A stretch of DNA of 64,000 nucleotides from Salvelinus alpinus (GCF_045679555.1 NC_092091.1:75021580-75085579), one strand, 5' to 3'. Shown: positions 12,209 to 26,356, numbered from the stretch's first letter. Made by a program: numbers and translations. Notes: generated from the letters alone by a model not told the origin.

Positions 12209-14428
12209 TTAACCTGTTTGGGCTCAAGGGGCAGTATTGAGTAGCCAGATAAAAGGTGCCCATTTCAAAAAGGCCTCGTACTCAATTCTTGCTCGTACAA
12301 TATGCATATTATTATTACTATTGGATAGAAAACACTCTCTAGTGTCTAAAACCGTTTGAATTATATCTGTGGGTGAAACAGAACTGGACTTAGAGCAATT
12401 TTCCTATCTGTATGTCAGAATGCAGAATTTTGCTGGCTGTTCTGAGACCTGTGTATTAATTTGCCTGTCCTCTATTGGTTGAGATGCACTGCATCTCTTG
12501 AAATGGAGTTTCTACGCAGTTCCCAAAGGTTATAAATTGCTTGGAATCGAAGTGTCCCATCTTTCCACTCTTCGCTCTGACGCAGGGAGGGTCTTGGCAT
12601 GTCATGTTAGAAGCTCCTGTTTTAGCTCCTAGATATATCCGGCTCTGTTTTTATTCGATATAGGTGTTAATTAAAGACATCGTAATGTTGTTATTTTAAT
12701 CCGAATTATATCAGTTTATGTCAGTATATTGCGATTTTCGGGTATTTATTTTCGTGACGTTGTAGGAAGTTGGGTATCTCTGGCCCACATGGCTAATGTT
12801 TACTGCTAATTGCAACGTTGAAGACGACGTTCTCCAACCTAGCAACGTTTCTTTTGGACAAAGGACACCTTTCCCAAGATTCTGATGGGAGTTAATCAAA
12901 AAAAAAGAACTATTTATGCTGATAATTGATTGTTCTGTTGGAAAAAGTAAAAAGATGCCATTACTTGAAGTGTAGCCTTGCTTTATCGCACCCTGTATTA
13001 CGCAGTAACGTTCATTTTAAAAATGTAATTCAGCGATTGCATTAAATATATCCGTCTTTAATTTAATTCGATATAGGTGTTAGAAACATCATAACGAAGT
13101 TATTTTAAACCGAGTTATATCAGTTTATGCGAGTATATTGCTACTTTTGGAATTTCCTTCGAATTGAGTTTTGGGGATTTGGGCATGCTGTGGCCATATA
13201 TCTACTGTTAGCGGCTAATTCCGAAGTTGAAGGCGACTGTTTACAACGAAGCAACGATTCTTTTGGACAAAGGACCACTTGGCCAAGATTCTGATGGAAG
13301 CTCGTCCAAAAGTAAGCGCTATTTATGATGTTATTCCGTATTTATGTGGAAAAATGTAAACGGATTTGTCCACCATTATTGCGGCACTAGTCTGGCTGTA
13401 ACAAACACTGTATCGAACACTGTATGTCTAGTAACGTTCATTTTAAAAATCTAACTCAGCGGTTGCATTAATAACTAATGCATCTTTCATTTGATGTCCA
13501 ACCTGTATTTTTTAGTCAAGTTTACGATTATTTATTGATTAGAGTACGTGCCTTTCAAAGATGGCGCGGGACAGATTTCTTGATTGTTTTCCCACTAATC
13601 AAGTTGTGTAACCACGAATTGTGCGGCTAAATATGCACATTTTCGAACCAACTCTATTTGAATTGTGTAATATGATGTTACAGGACTGTCATCTGAAGAA
13701 TTCTGAGAAGGTTAGTGATTTTTATTTTATTTTGGTGGTGAATACGTTATCGCTATGTTTGGCTGGAATCAATGCTGTTGTTTGGTTTCCTACTGTGCTA
13801 AGCTAATATAACGTTATATTGTGTTTTCGCTGTAAAACACTTAGAAAATCTGAAATATTTGCTATATTCACAAGATCTGTGTCTTTCATCTGCTGTACGC
13901 TGTGTATTTTTAAGAAATGTTTTATGATGACTAATTATCTAATACACAATGGTCTCTGTAGTTATTCTAGTCATTTTAGTGAGAGTTGTAATGGGGGCTG
14001 CAATTGTAAACTATGATTTATACCTGAAATATGCACATTTTTCTAACAAAACCTTTGCTATACAATAAATATGTTATCAGACTGTCATCTGATGAGGTTG
14101 TTTCTTGCTTAGTTGCTATTTATATCTTTATTTGGTCGAATTTGTGATAGCTACTGATGCAGTAAGAAAATGGTGGAGTAATGAGGTGGTGTCTTTTGCT
14201 AACGTGGTTAGCTAATAGATTTACATATTGTGTCTTCCCTGTAAAACATTTAAAAAATCAGAGATGAGGGCTTGAATCACAAGATCTGTATCTTTCATTT
14301 GGTGTCTTGGACTTGTGATTTCATGAACATTTTATTTTATGATATCCCTGTAACTTTAGGCTAGGCTATGCTAGTCAGCTTTTGTGATGGGGGGCTCCCG
14401 GATCCGGGTTTGGTAGGCGTTAGAGGAT
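12209..14428 (+). repeat. TTAA-type repeat, longest forward copy
   Basis: The copy starts TTAACCTGTTTGGGCTC and runs about 2.2 kb to GGATCCGGGTTTGGTAGGCG. Two tandem sub-blocks (12,700-12,900 and 13,080-13,330) repeat a segment including GGACAAAGGAC. No intact gene is seen; frames at 13,621 and 13,819 are remnants. Confidence 0.55.
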
Positions 14429-14853
14429 AAAGGAAAAATTACATAGGAAAAACAGCATCAATACTATTCCAAGTAATTCATTTGAGTTCCTATCGCTGTA
14501 CACTAAAGGCTACTCACCAGAATTAGATTCTTTGCTGTTCATGTTTGGAGTGAAGATATATCAGTCTCAAGCACTGTGAGAGTAGTAGTAGCAGTGTCTA
14601 TACTCCTGTAATGATACTAAAGAGATAGAGTGTGAGAGTGGGTCAGCCTACTTGTTTTATACAGGATCTCTCAAACAATTACTTAAATCCTTCCTCACTA
14701 GTTATGACTGAAATACAATACACCATGTTGTGCCTGGTCTAACCATTGGATAACCTCTCACATATAACGATTCAGTCAAGCCAAATCAATACAACTTTGA
14801 ATGTGAGTGAATTAATGATTTTCTTCTACCGTCCTGTGTGCTGTGCTGCAGGT

Positions 14854-14894
<41 letters not shown>

Positions 14895-15336
14895 ACACAA
14901 GATAACTCATGTTTGTCCCATGATGTCCATTTTGAGTAAATCTTTTACACCATTGATACGAATTGCTGGACTCTTGACTTCATAGGGCTGCTTGTTCCTT
15001 TCTTGTTGAGGCTGACTGACTGACTGTGTCTGAAATGGCACCTTATTCCCTATATAGTGCATTACTTTTGACCAGAGCCCTATAATAATAGTTCTAATGA
15101 CAATACTGATAATAACACCTTTATTTTTAAAAACATTTTCCTACACTTCAATATGCAAAGCACAACGCAAAGAACAACAAAATGAAAGATCAGTAGGTCT
15201 AAATCTATGCCACTAGTAGTGTACTGAAACTACAGCAGCATAGTCTGAAGTGGCTGCTTCCTCTAAGTCACGTGGTTGTATAGAACATGTGTCTTTGCAT
15301 TACAACTTCCTGCCCCCTGACACAACGTTTGTGTTG
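14429..15336. other. Noncoding stretch with a (GT)n run and duplicated segment
   Basis: This holds a (GT)n microsatellite at about 14,855-14,892. Bases about 14,915-15,085 and 15,265-15,330 resemble 31,170-31,335 and 31,870-31,945 (shared phrases GATGTCCATTTTGA, GAGGCTGACTGACTGACTG, CCCTATATAGTGCA, TGTGTCTTTGCATTA). No gene is supported. Confidence 0.5.
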
Positions 15337-16599
15337 TGTCACGTTCCTGACCTTATTTCCCTTGTTTTGTCTTTATTTGGTATGGTCAGGGCGTGAGTTG
15401 GGGTGGGCAGTCTATGTTATTTGTTTCTATGTTTAGATTTGTTCTTTTGGCCTAATATGGTTCTCAATCAGAGGCAGGTGTTTATCATTGTCTCTTATTG
15501 GGAACCATATTAAGGTAGGCTGTTTTCAATGTTTGTTTATGGGTGATTGTTGCCGTGTCTGTGTTTGTTCGCCACACGGTACTGTTTTCGTTCGTTTGTT
15601 CACGTCGTTTATTGTTTTGTATTTTATCAAGTGTTTTTCGTCTTCGTTGCTATAATTAAAATATGTATTCAAACTACGCTGCGCTTTGGTCCGATCCTTG
15701 CTCCTCCTCAGACGAGGAGGAAGACGAGCGTGACAGAATCACCCACCAACCAAGGACCAAGCAGCGTGGTAAGAGACAGCAGCAGCAGGAGCAGCGATCG
15801 CAGGACTTATGGAGTTGGGAGGAAATTCTGGACAGCGGAGGACCCTGGGCACAACCGGGAGAATATCGCCGCCCTCGTGAAGAGCTGGAGGCAGCTAAAG
15901 CCGAGAGGCGGCGGTATGAGGAGGCAGCACGGAAGCGAGGCTGGAAGCCTGAGAGTCAGCTCCAAAAATTTCTTGGGGGGGGGGATAAAAGGGAGTGGGG
16001 CGAAGTCAGGTAGGAAACCTGCGCCAACTCCCCGTGCTTACCGTGGAGAGCGAGAGTACGGACAGACACCGTGTTATGCGGTAAAGCGCACAGTGTCTCC
16101 TGTGCATGTGCTTAGACCTGTGCGGTACATCCCAGCTCCACGTATTGGCCGGGCTAGATTGAGCATTGAGCCAGGTGCCATGAAGCCGGCTCAACGCGTC
16201 TGGTCTCCAGTGCGTCTCCTCGGGCCGGCATACATGGCACCAGCCTTACGCATGGTGTCCCCGGTTCGCCAACACAGCCCAGTGCAGGTTATTCCACCTC
16301 CCTGCACTGGTCGGGCTACAGGGAGCATTCAACCAGGTAAGGTTGGGCAGGCTCGGTGCTCAAGGGAGCCAGTACGCTTTCACGGTCCGGTATATCCGGC
16401 GCCACCTCCCCGCCCCAGCCCAGTACCACCAGTGCCTACACCACGCACCAAACCTCCTGTGCGTCTCCAGAGCCCTGTGCGTCCTGTTGCTGCTCCCCCC
16501 ACTAGCCTTGAGGTGCGTGTCCTTAGCCCGGTACCACCAGTTCCGGCACAACGCACCAGGCCTACTGTGGGTCTCAGCCGGCCAGAGTCTGCCATCTGC

Positions 16600-17168
<569 letters not shown>

Positions 17169-17435
17169 TAATTTGGAGGGTCACAATTATGAGGAGGCCA
17201 CGGAAGTGGGGATTAAGGTGGGGTGGGGACCACGACCAGCGCCAGAGCCGCCACTGTGGACAGATGCCCACCCAACCTACCAGCATTTCTCCCCTTGCTC
17301 CTGTCTTTGCTAAAGTTCCTGTTTTCTAGTTTTCCCGGTTTTGACCATTTCTGCCTGTCTTGACCCTGAGCCTGAATGCCGTCCTGTACCTTTGTCTCAC
17401 TACTCTGGATTGCTGACCTCTGCCTGACAACCCTA

Positions 17436-17781
17436 TGTTACGCCCTGGCCATAGTAAGCTGTTTATTCTCTGTGTTGGTTGGGGCGTGATAGTGACTTGA
17501 CTGGGTCATCTAGGTGTATTTGTATGTCTATGGTGGCCTGATATGGTTCCCAATCAGAGGCAGCTGGTTATCGTTGTCTCTGATTGGGGATCATATTGAG
17601 GTAGCCATTTCCCATGGTTATTTGTGGGATCTTGTCTACGGATAGTTGCCTGAGTGCACAATAGTAGCTTCACGTTTCGTTTGTGCTTGTTTGTTTTGTT
17701 TTACTGAGTTTCGGTTTATTACAATTATGTGGAAATCTACTCACGCTGCACCTTGGTCTATTCATTACAACGACCGTGACA
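17436..17781 (+). mobile_element. Solo LTR-like fossil with 5-bp target duplication
   Basis: It starts TGTTACG and ends CCGTGACA, and is flanked on both sides by CCCTA (17,431-17,435 and 17,782-17,786), a 5-bp target-site duplication. It has inserted into the end of the older element at 15,337-17,900. It has no interior, so it is a solo LTR of the same broad class. Confidence 0.6.
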
Positions 17782-17974
17782 CCCTAAGCCTGCCTGCGGT
17801 CCTGTACCTTTGCCCCACCTATCTGGATTACTGAACTCTGCCTTCACTTGACCTGTCTTTTGCCTGCACCTGTTACTTCGACACTGTCTGCATCTGGGTC
17901 TTACCTTTAACGTGATAGAAGACATCATAAGTATGAAATAACACATATGGAACCACGCAGTAACCAAAACAGTG

Positions 17975-19227
17975 TTAACCTGATGAGGATAGAGGGCACT
18001 ATTTACACTTTGGGGGAAAAACGTGCCCAATTTAAACGGCCTCGTACTCTATTCTTGCTCGTACAATATGCATATTATTATTACTATTGGATAGAAAACA
18101 CTTTCTAGTTTCTAAAACCGTTTGAATTTTGTCTGTGAGTAAAACAGAACTCATTTGGCAGCACAATTTCTGACCAGGAAGTGGAAAGTCTGAAAATTAT
18201 GCTCTGTTCAAGGGCCTGCCTATAAATGGGCATGACACGTATGAGTATACATGCACGTCATACACCTTCCCCTAGATGTCAAGAGGACGTGAGAGAAGAA
18301 AGGAAGTGTTTATCTTGGTCTGAGGTGGAATACGTCTTCTTGGAATGACGTGTCACCCATTTCCTGTTTTTAGGAAGGCGCGAGGGTGGACCTGGATTTG
18401 CCTTCTGAATAGCTTTCGTTATAGGCGAATACTATCTCCGGCTTTGATTTTATTTGATACATGTGACAATATCATCGTAAAGTATGTTTTTTCAATATAG
18501 TTTTATTAGATTTTTGAAATTTATTCGGGACGTTAGGCGTGTTGCGTTGTGTGCCTTTGTTCAGAAAGGAGAGCTTCGCGCAACTTGGCTAGTGCGCTTG
18601 CTAATTCAAGAGGGAAAAGGACGTTCTAAATCCAAACAACGATTGTTCTTGACAAAGGACACCTTGTCCAACATTCTGATGGAAGATCACCAAAAGTAGG
18701 ACCCATTTTGTGATGCTATTTCATATATGTGTCGAACTGTGTACTAGCAGTTTTGCCCCCAGGTTTTGGCCACTCTCCTCGCTATAACATAAGCCACTGT
18801 AAATAATCCAGTGAGGTTCTATCCAGCAAAATACGGTCTATTGTCCAATGTTCCCTTTGTATACCTTATATCTACATCTCCCTATGCCCTGTACTAGATA
18901 GATGATAGCATTGAAAGTAAGCAGTTAAGGCATGATTTATATTTTATTTCTGCGTTTTGTTTCATGCCTGCAGTGTTGAAATATGCTACACTCTCTTTGT
19001 TTACTGTTGTGCTATCATCAGATAATAGCATCTTATGCTTTTGCCGAAAATACTTTTTGAAATCTGACATGGTGGCTGGATTCACAATGAGTGTAGCTTT
19101 AATTTGGTATCTTACATGTGTGATTTAATGAAAGTTTGATTTTATATAATTTTTTTTGAATTTGGCGCTCTACATTTTCCCTGGCTATTGGCCAAGTGGG
19201 ACGCTACATATCCTAGAGAAGTTTTAA
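17975..19227 (+). repeat. TTAA-type repeat, forward copy
   Basis: Bounded by TTAA at 17,975 and 19,224, about 1.25 kb. It contains the shared core and the remnant SKQRLFLTKDTLSNILMEDH (near 18,630-18,695). Bases about 18,806-18,905 match 32,577-32,660 (GTGAGGTTCTATCCAGCAAA). Confidence 0.55.
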
Positions 19228-19236
19228 CAAACATAA

Positions 19237-19539
19237 TGTCACGTTCCTGACCTGTTTTTCCTTTTTCTTGTATTTAATTAGTTGGTCAGGGCGTGAGTTG
19301 GGGTGGGTTGTCTATGTGTTATTTTATTTGTTGGGGTTTTGTGTTCAGCCTGGTATGATTCTCAATCAGAGGCAGCTGTCAATCGTTGTCCCTGATTGAG
19401 AATCATACTTAGGCAGCCGGGGTTTCACGTGTGTTTTGTGGGTGTTTGTATCTCGTGTCAGTGTTCGTGCCACACGGGACTGTTTTCGGTTTGGTCACGT
19501 TTGTTGCTTTTGTATGTGTAAGTGTTCAGTTTACGTTCA
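19237..19539 (+). mobile_element. LTR-like fossil, truncated by the next repeat
   Basis: It starts TGTCACGTTCCTGACC, like the block at 15,337, and breaks off at a TTAA where the next TTAA-type repeat begins. It is therefore older than that insertion. Confidence 0.5.
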
Positions 19540-22500
19540 TTAACCTGTTTGGCGTGCAAGCCCGACGTCGGTATCCCATTGTACAAAAACACCAACTCAT
19601 TCTATGGCATAAATCAATTGTCAGATCCAGATACCCATTTCTCAAGTAAAACCATTGTCCTTTAACCATTACTATATCCCAAGATAGTTGCAACATCAGA
19701 GAAGTCGTGCAATCGTTCCAGACACTACCCCACACATCCTATCTCAGACCTTATCTCCCCCAAAGCCGGAGGAGGGAGTGACTGGTGCCCATACAATGAA
19801 TTGGTTCCCTATTAATCAACACATCCTTTCACATGATTTGCAATAAGTGAAGACACTTAAAACTTGTTAACCTGTTTGGGGTACAGCCCGACACCGGTAC
19901 ACTTATGACAACATCCAGCTCAAGTGCAGGGCGCGAAATTCAAAATATATATTTTTTAAATATTTAACTTTCACACATTAACAAGTACAATACAGCATAT
20001 GAAAGGTACACATCTTGTGAATCCAGCCAACATGTCCGATTTTTTAAATGTTTTACAGGGAAAACAAAATATGTAAATCTATTAGCTAACCACGTTAGCA
20101 AAAGACACCACTTTATTTACTCCAACAGTTTTTTACTGCATCAGTAGCTATCACAAATTCGACCAAATAAAGATATAAATAGCCACTAACCAAGAAACAA
20201 CCTCCTCAGATGACAGTCTGATAACATATTTATTGTATAGCATATGTTTTGTTCGAAAAATTTGCATATTTCAGGTATAAATCATAGTTTACATTTCAGC
20301 TACAATCAGAAATTGCACCGAAAGCAGACATAATATTTACAGACACCAACGTCAAATACCTAATTACTTATATTAAATACCTATTACTTATCATAAAACA
20401 TTTCTGAAAAATACATAGTGTACAGCAATTGAAAGACAGGCATCTTGTGATTCCAGACAATATTTCCGATTTATTAAATGTTTTACAGCGAAAACAAAAT
20501 GTAGCGTTTTTTTAGCGTAGCCACAATAGCCAGAAACACTTGGGCGCCGACGACCAGTTCACATGCACGACAGATATTAGAAATAGCATCATAAAATGTT
20601 TCTTACTTTTGGTGATCTTCCGTCAGAATGTTGGACAAGGTGTCCTTTGTCCAGAACAGTCGTTGTTTGGATCTGGAACGGCAAATTTCCCTCTTCATTT
20701 AGCATGGGCACTTGCCAAGTGGCACGGATCTCTCCAACGTCAACAAAGTCAGAGAACGGACACGGCAAAACTCCCGAAAAAATTTCAATAATCTGATTAA
20801 ACTATATTGAAAAAACATACTTTACGATGATATGGTCACATGTATCAAATAAAATCTTAGCCGGAGATAGTAGTCGTCCATAACGGCAGCTAAACAGAAG
20901 GCAATCCCACTGTCCCAATGGCGCTGCCAAGAGTACCGGAAATGAGGGACACGTCATACAAAGAGCTTGTATTCCAATTCAGAACAAGATCAACACAAAC
21001 TTTCTTCTCTCACAGTCTCTTGACAACCAGGGGAAGGTCTATGAAGTGCATGTAGACTCCTACGTTTCATGCCCATGTATAGGCAGGAAGTTGAACAGAG
21101 CATCGATTTCAGACATTCCACTTCCTGGTCAGGAAATGTGCTGCAGAATGAGTTCTGTTTCACTCAGAGAAATAATTCAAACGGTTTTAGAAACTAGAGA
21201 GTGTTTTCTATCCAATAGTAATAATAATATGCATATTGTACGAGCAAGAATTGAGTACGAGGCCGTTTGAAATGGGCATCTTTTATCTGGCTACTCAATA
21301 CTGCCCCTTGCAGCCATAAGAAGTTAACCTGTTAGGCGGGCTGTCCCGATATCGGTACAACTGTGACAACATCCAACTCAATTGTAGGGCGCGAAATTCA
21401 AAATCTATTTTTTTAAAATATTTAACTTTCACATATTAACAAGTCCAATACAGCATTTGAAAGATAAACATCTTGTCAATCCAGCCAACATGTCCGATTT
21501 TTTAAATGTTTTACAGAGAAAACACCACATATATTTATGTTAGCTCACCACCAAATAAAAAAGTGGACAGACACGTATGATTATGATTATGATGTATGAA
21601 TTATGATTCAAGTAGCATGCACAAGCCAACCTAAATAACCTAGAACCAACCTAAACAACCTAGAAAAAACTACCTCAGATGACAGTCCTATAACATGTTA
21701 CACAATAAATCTATGTTTTGTTCATAAAATGTGCATATTTTAGCTATAAATCAGTTTTACATTACTGCTCCCATCATTGCTACATCATAGCTACAGTCTG
21801 AAATCACACGGGAGTAGCCAGAGAAAATACAGACACCAACGTCAACTACTAATTACACCTCATAAAACATTTCAGAAAAACATATGGTGGATAGCTAATG
21901 AAAGACAAATATCGTGTGAATAGAGCCAATATTTCCGATTTTTGAAGTGTTTTACAGCGAAAACACAATATATCGTTATATTAGCTTACAACATTAGCTA
22001 GCATACGGCAGCATTGATTCTAGTCAAGCGCTAGCATAGCACAGTTCGACAGATATATGAAAAAGCATCCCAAATTGGGTCCTTATCTTTGTTGATCTTC
22101 CATCAGAATGTTGTAACGGGGTCCATTGTCCAGTACAGTCTTTAGTTGGGTTCCAGAACGAATTATTTCCCTCTTTGGTTAGCAAGCACAATGGCCGTGC
22201 GGCGCTAATCTGTCTTTCTTCAAAAAATTCTTCCGTCGCATCACATCTAAAGTCCAGAATAAATTGCAATAATATAATTAAAGTATATTGAAAAAACATA
22301 CTTTAGGATGATTTTGTGACATGTATCAAATAATATCGTAGGCAGAGGTCATATTCACCTTTAACGAGCGTATTCCAGGAGCCGAGTCCAGGTTCTGCCT
22401 CGCGCCCGGAAAAAAAATTAAACTGCGCAGGTCTCACAAGAAGATGTTGTATTCAGTCCCTGGAAGAGATATTCGACTCCTTTCAACTCTCACTTCCGCA

Positions 22501-23254
22501 TTACACCCAGATGAAGGCGTATGACGTGTTTCTACGGTCCTAAGTGTCATGACCTTTTATAGACAAGGTCTTAAAGAGACACATCGCATTTTGGAAATCT
22601 CAATTCGGATAGGAAAATGGCTGTAAAAATAGTTCTGTTCCACTTAGAGAAATAATTCAAACGTTTTTAGAAACTATAGACTGTTATCTATCCAATAGTA
22701 GTAAATATATGCATATTGTAAAATCAAAAATTTCTTAAGAGGCCGTTTGAAAATGTGCACATATTTTCCAGTTTTTTCAATATTCACCCTGCAGCCAGAA
22801 AATTAAGGTCGATAACTGAGCGTTTCAAAATGCTATCCTGAGGTCCTGCGTTGCGTAAAGGGGAAAGACGAAAAGAGGTCCTCTCGCTCCATGGCCATTT
22901 ATAAACTCTGAGAATGACGTAGAGACCCCATTCCACTTCTCGTTGGTTACTGACATCCAGGGGAAGGCGGGTGCAGTTCATGTCGACCCATACGACACAT
23001 ACAGGGCTTTAAACTGATCTCAAAACAGATCTTCGTTTTCAGACCTTCGCAGGTCCTGTCATGGATTTCGCTGCAGAAAGAGTTCTGGTTCACCCACAGA
23101 CATAATTCAAACGGTTTTAGAAACTAGAGAGTTTTCTATCCAATATTAATAATAATATGCATATTGTACGAGCAAGAATTGAGTACGAGGCCGTTTGAAA
23201 TGGGCACGAAATTGTGCTATGTCGAAATGGCACCCCCTAGTGGCAAGAAGTTAA
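19540..23254 (-). repeat. Head-to-tail run of three TTAA-type repeats
   Basis: TTAA occurs exactly at 19,540, 19,867, 21,324 and 23,251, dividing the run into units of about 0.33, 1.45 and 1.92 kb that share the tetramers. The units start CCTGTTTGGC, CCTGTTTGGG and CCTGTTAGGC; the two larger units end in AAGAAG before TTAA. The two larger copies are in inverted orientation with the shared core (CGAGCAAGAATTGAGTACGA) near their right ends. No gene is supported inside. Confidence 0.6.
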
Positions 23255-23727
23255 ACTTCATGTGCTCGAGAAATATAATGACGGGGAGCATTATTTTTAT
23301 CTTACCCCACTGCTTTTATTTTTTTGTCAAGTTGACACAAATAGTTATCAGTATTAGTTACATTGTAATATACAAGTTAGTGCAGTAACTCATTTTATTA
23401 TATATTATTTAGTTAAAACAGATGTTTTATTGATACTTTAGGTAACATTTTATTTGGGACTAGATATTCTACTTATATTTAGTATTTTTTTAATTTTTTT
23501 TACATTCATATTACATAATTTTGCATTAATGCTAGTAGACTATGCACTGATTGTACATCACTGTTCATGAGCACTTCTCGCTCTCGCTCTCTCTCTCTTT
23601 TGTTCTCTTTCTCACTTGATGTAATGATTCTAAAAAGGAAAACATGGATTAGACATTTATTTTTGTACTGTGGCCTTTAAATTATAAAAGTAACCTTAAG
23701 AGTTTTGTTGGTATTTGATAGTAGTCA

Positions 23728-23998
23728 ATAGGATCTTAGTTTGATCACTCTTTTGTTGCTGAAGTTTTTCCTGCTTAGCAGGAAATTGAAACATGTTGCG
23801 TATTTGAGTTTATAAAAGGCTTCTAAAGTTAGTAATTTCCACTTTGAAAGTTCAGACTTGATTTACCCTAATGAAAAATATCAATCCCTACAAAAATATC
23901 CATTAATATAACTCCACATCATAATTTACATTTCCTGTTGCCTCAGGATTATTTTCCTGCTGTAACAAACTGGCTCAAATGAAGATCCTACATCTGTA
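23728..23998 (+). mobile_element. MITE, second copy
   Basis: Same family as 5,097-5,371: TAGGATCTTAGTTTGATCA at left and TGAAGATCCTACA at right, with matching interior (TTTCCACTTTGAAAGTTCAG, TTTTCCTGCTGTAAC). It lies just upstream of the GIMAP gene at 24.1 kb. Confidence 0.55.
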
Positions 23999-24154
23999 CA
24001 GGCGATGCTCACAGAGTATTTTGTGCAGACCACGAAGTATTGCTGTGTGTCAGGAAGAAGTGTGAATCTTAGAAATGTAGCCATTCCTGAAAATGTGCTA
24101 ACATGTGGTACATGAAGTTTAAAAGGTAACATTCGTGTCCATTTAATCCAACAG

Positions 24155-25201
24155 GACTCCAACCGCAGACACAAAAGGAGGAGGTCCGGATTGTTCTGGT
24201 CAGGAAGACTGGAGCTGGGAAAAGTGCAGCAGGAAACACCATTGTGCGGACAAAAGCTTTCGAATCAAAGTTTTCCTCCATTTCTCCGACAAAAGACTGT
24301 AAAAAGACAAGAGGGAAGGTGAGTGAGCAAAGTGTAGCTGTTATCAACACCCCAGGGTTGTTTGATACTACATTGTCCAATGAGGAGGCACTGAGAAAGA
24401 TCGCTCTGTGCATCTCTCTCTCTGCTCCTGGTCCCCATGTGTTCCTGGTTGTGCTCAAGCTGGGAAGATTCACTGAAGAGGAGCGGAACACTGTGGAGAT
24501 GATTCAGACATTATTTAGTGATGAAGCATCGAAATACACCATGGTTCTCTTCACACATGGAGACCTTCTTGATGATGATGATGTAACAATTGAAGACTTC
24601 CTGGGTGAAAATCCAGGTCTGCAAAGTTTAGTTTCTCAATGCAATGGGGGATATCATGTCTTTAACAACAAAGATAAGAATCCCTCCCAGGTCACAGAGC
24701 TGCTTGAGAAAATAAACAAGATGGTGAAGATGAATGGAGCACGCATTTTACACCACTGAGACGTTCCAGAAGGCTGAGAGAGCGATTGAAGAGGAGAAGA
24801 ACAGGATCATGAGAGAGGAAGAAGAGAAGATACGCAGAGAGGAGGAGAAACTGAAGAAAGAAAAAATGAAACAAGAGGCTCGGGAGAAAGCGCTTAAAGA
24901 GGAGAATGAGAGGATCCTGAGAGAGAACGAAGAGCAGAAACACAGACATGAGGAGCAACTGAAGAAAATGGAACAAGAGTCTCAGGAGAAAGCGATTAAA
25001 GAGGAGAAGAAGAGAATCCAGAGAGAGAAGGAAGAGCAGAGACTCAGGGAGGAGGAACTGAAGAAACTGAAACTGGAAAATGAGGCTAAAGATAAAGAAA
25101 TAAAGGAGGTGAGGGAAAAATCTGAAAGGGAGGCAAGAGAGAGAGCTGAAGGAGAAAATGGCTTTATAGATTGGTTAAAGGAGTTATTGAACCAGTGGTG
25201 A
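24155..25201 (+). pseudogene. GIMAP (AIG1-type GTPase) gene, frameshifted
   Basis: Starting after an AATCCAACAG acceptor, the exon codes for an AIG1/GIMAP GTPase, a septin-like G protein family active in lymphocytes. Visible motifs are G1 RKTGAGKSAAGN, G3 INTPGLFD, the conserved box VFLVVLKLGRFTEEE and G4 FTHGD, followed by YHVFNNKDKNPSQVTELLEK. Two key positions are changed: the first glycine of the P-loop is Arg and the G3 aspartate is Asn, so nucleotide binding may be weak. The GTPase frame stops at 24,759. The usual continuation (YTTETFQKAERAIEEE and a long Glu/Arg/Lys coiled coil) follows at once in another frame and runs to 25,201. The shift lies around 24,720-24,760. No upstream start exon was found. 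It is most likely a recent pseudogene; a two-part gene is less likely. Confidence 0.75.
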
Positions 25202-26340
25202 AAGCAGTACAAGGTGCTTGCAGTATACAATGAAAATCTGAAACAATGCTGTTCGAGAGTCCCAAGCTTAGTCACATTGAATGTAATTACAATTGTATTG
25301 CATTGCATTGAATGCATCTACAGACAGTGTACTCTGTTGCCATTCTAATGTTATAGTCTGTAACTGTGGACCCATTGACTTCTATAGATGTATATTCTAT
25401 AGCTTACATAAATCTCTATGACATTTAACCTGGCTCTGCTGTGTCTGTGATTGTTTCCATATATGTCAATAGTAAACATTATGTAATGACAATTTAAGAC
25501 AAATGCCAGATACAATTCAATGTTTTCCTTTGTATTCAATGAGGACATTTTCTTAAAATAACACAAATAATCATCATGACAGTTTATTAAAGCTGGTAAT
25601 TAGCTACATATGTGATTGCAGGGTAACATTCGTGCATTGGCATTATAAATAAAATATGTTTTAATCAACATCAAAAAAAACGTCTTCATTCAGTGCATTA
25701 CACTCCATGACTCGGTTGTTCCATGGACATATGGGTCGGTGTTCACACCATTGTCATTATGACATCATCAATATGGGACAAAACAGTGGAATTCTTCAGA
25801 TGGATGCACACAGTTGTCCAGACTTTGTAAATCATGCTGTTTAAACAGTGAAGTAATAAAGAGACTCTCTGGCCACTACAGTTAAGGGAGACCGGCTACA
25901 TCCCAATAGTCTTATTTATCTTTCCTCCTCCTCCTTTCCTACAGATCACTAGATAGATTAACTGGTTAGAACTGGTTATGAATGTTAATAGCTATAGCCA
26001 TATAGTCATAAACCTTTTTAAGCCTCCTCATATCAGTTAATATTATATAAATATGGCCGAGACCTTTTCCTGACCATGTGACCTGACTAGGAAAACCTCC
26101 AGGTCTATATCTAAGGCCTGGAGTTTTCCCTCGTCAGGTCCTGTATAGCTTCTCCTAGAAGTAAAGGTTATGTGGAATGGAAGCCATTTAAGGGTATTGA
26201 GACACAGCCATGTGAGCCATGGTGGCCTGGTCTGTCTGGGTCCTCCAGGCCAGCAGAGGGAGAAAAACAAATCGTAAGCTCTGGGACCGACTGACAAATT
26301 GACATCCTATTCCCTATATAATGCACTACTTTTGACCAGA
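25202..26340. other. Intergenic region
   Basis: Probably the 3' untranslated region of the GIMAP gene followed by unremarkable sequence. A fragment of a common salmonid repeat (CTATTCCCTATATAATGCACTACTT) lies at about 26,305-26,335. No gene is supported. Confidence 0.4.
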
Positions 26341-26356
26341 GGTGGAAAAGGTACTA

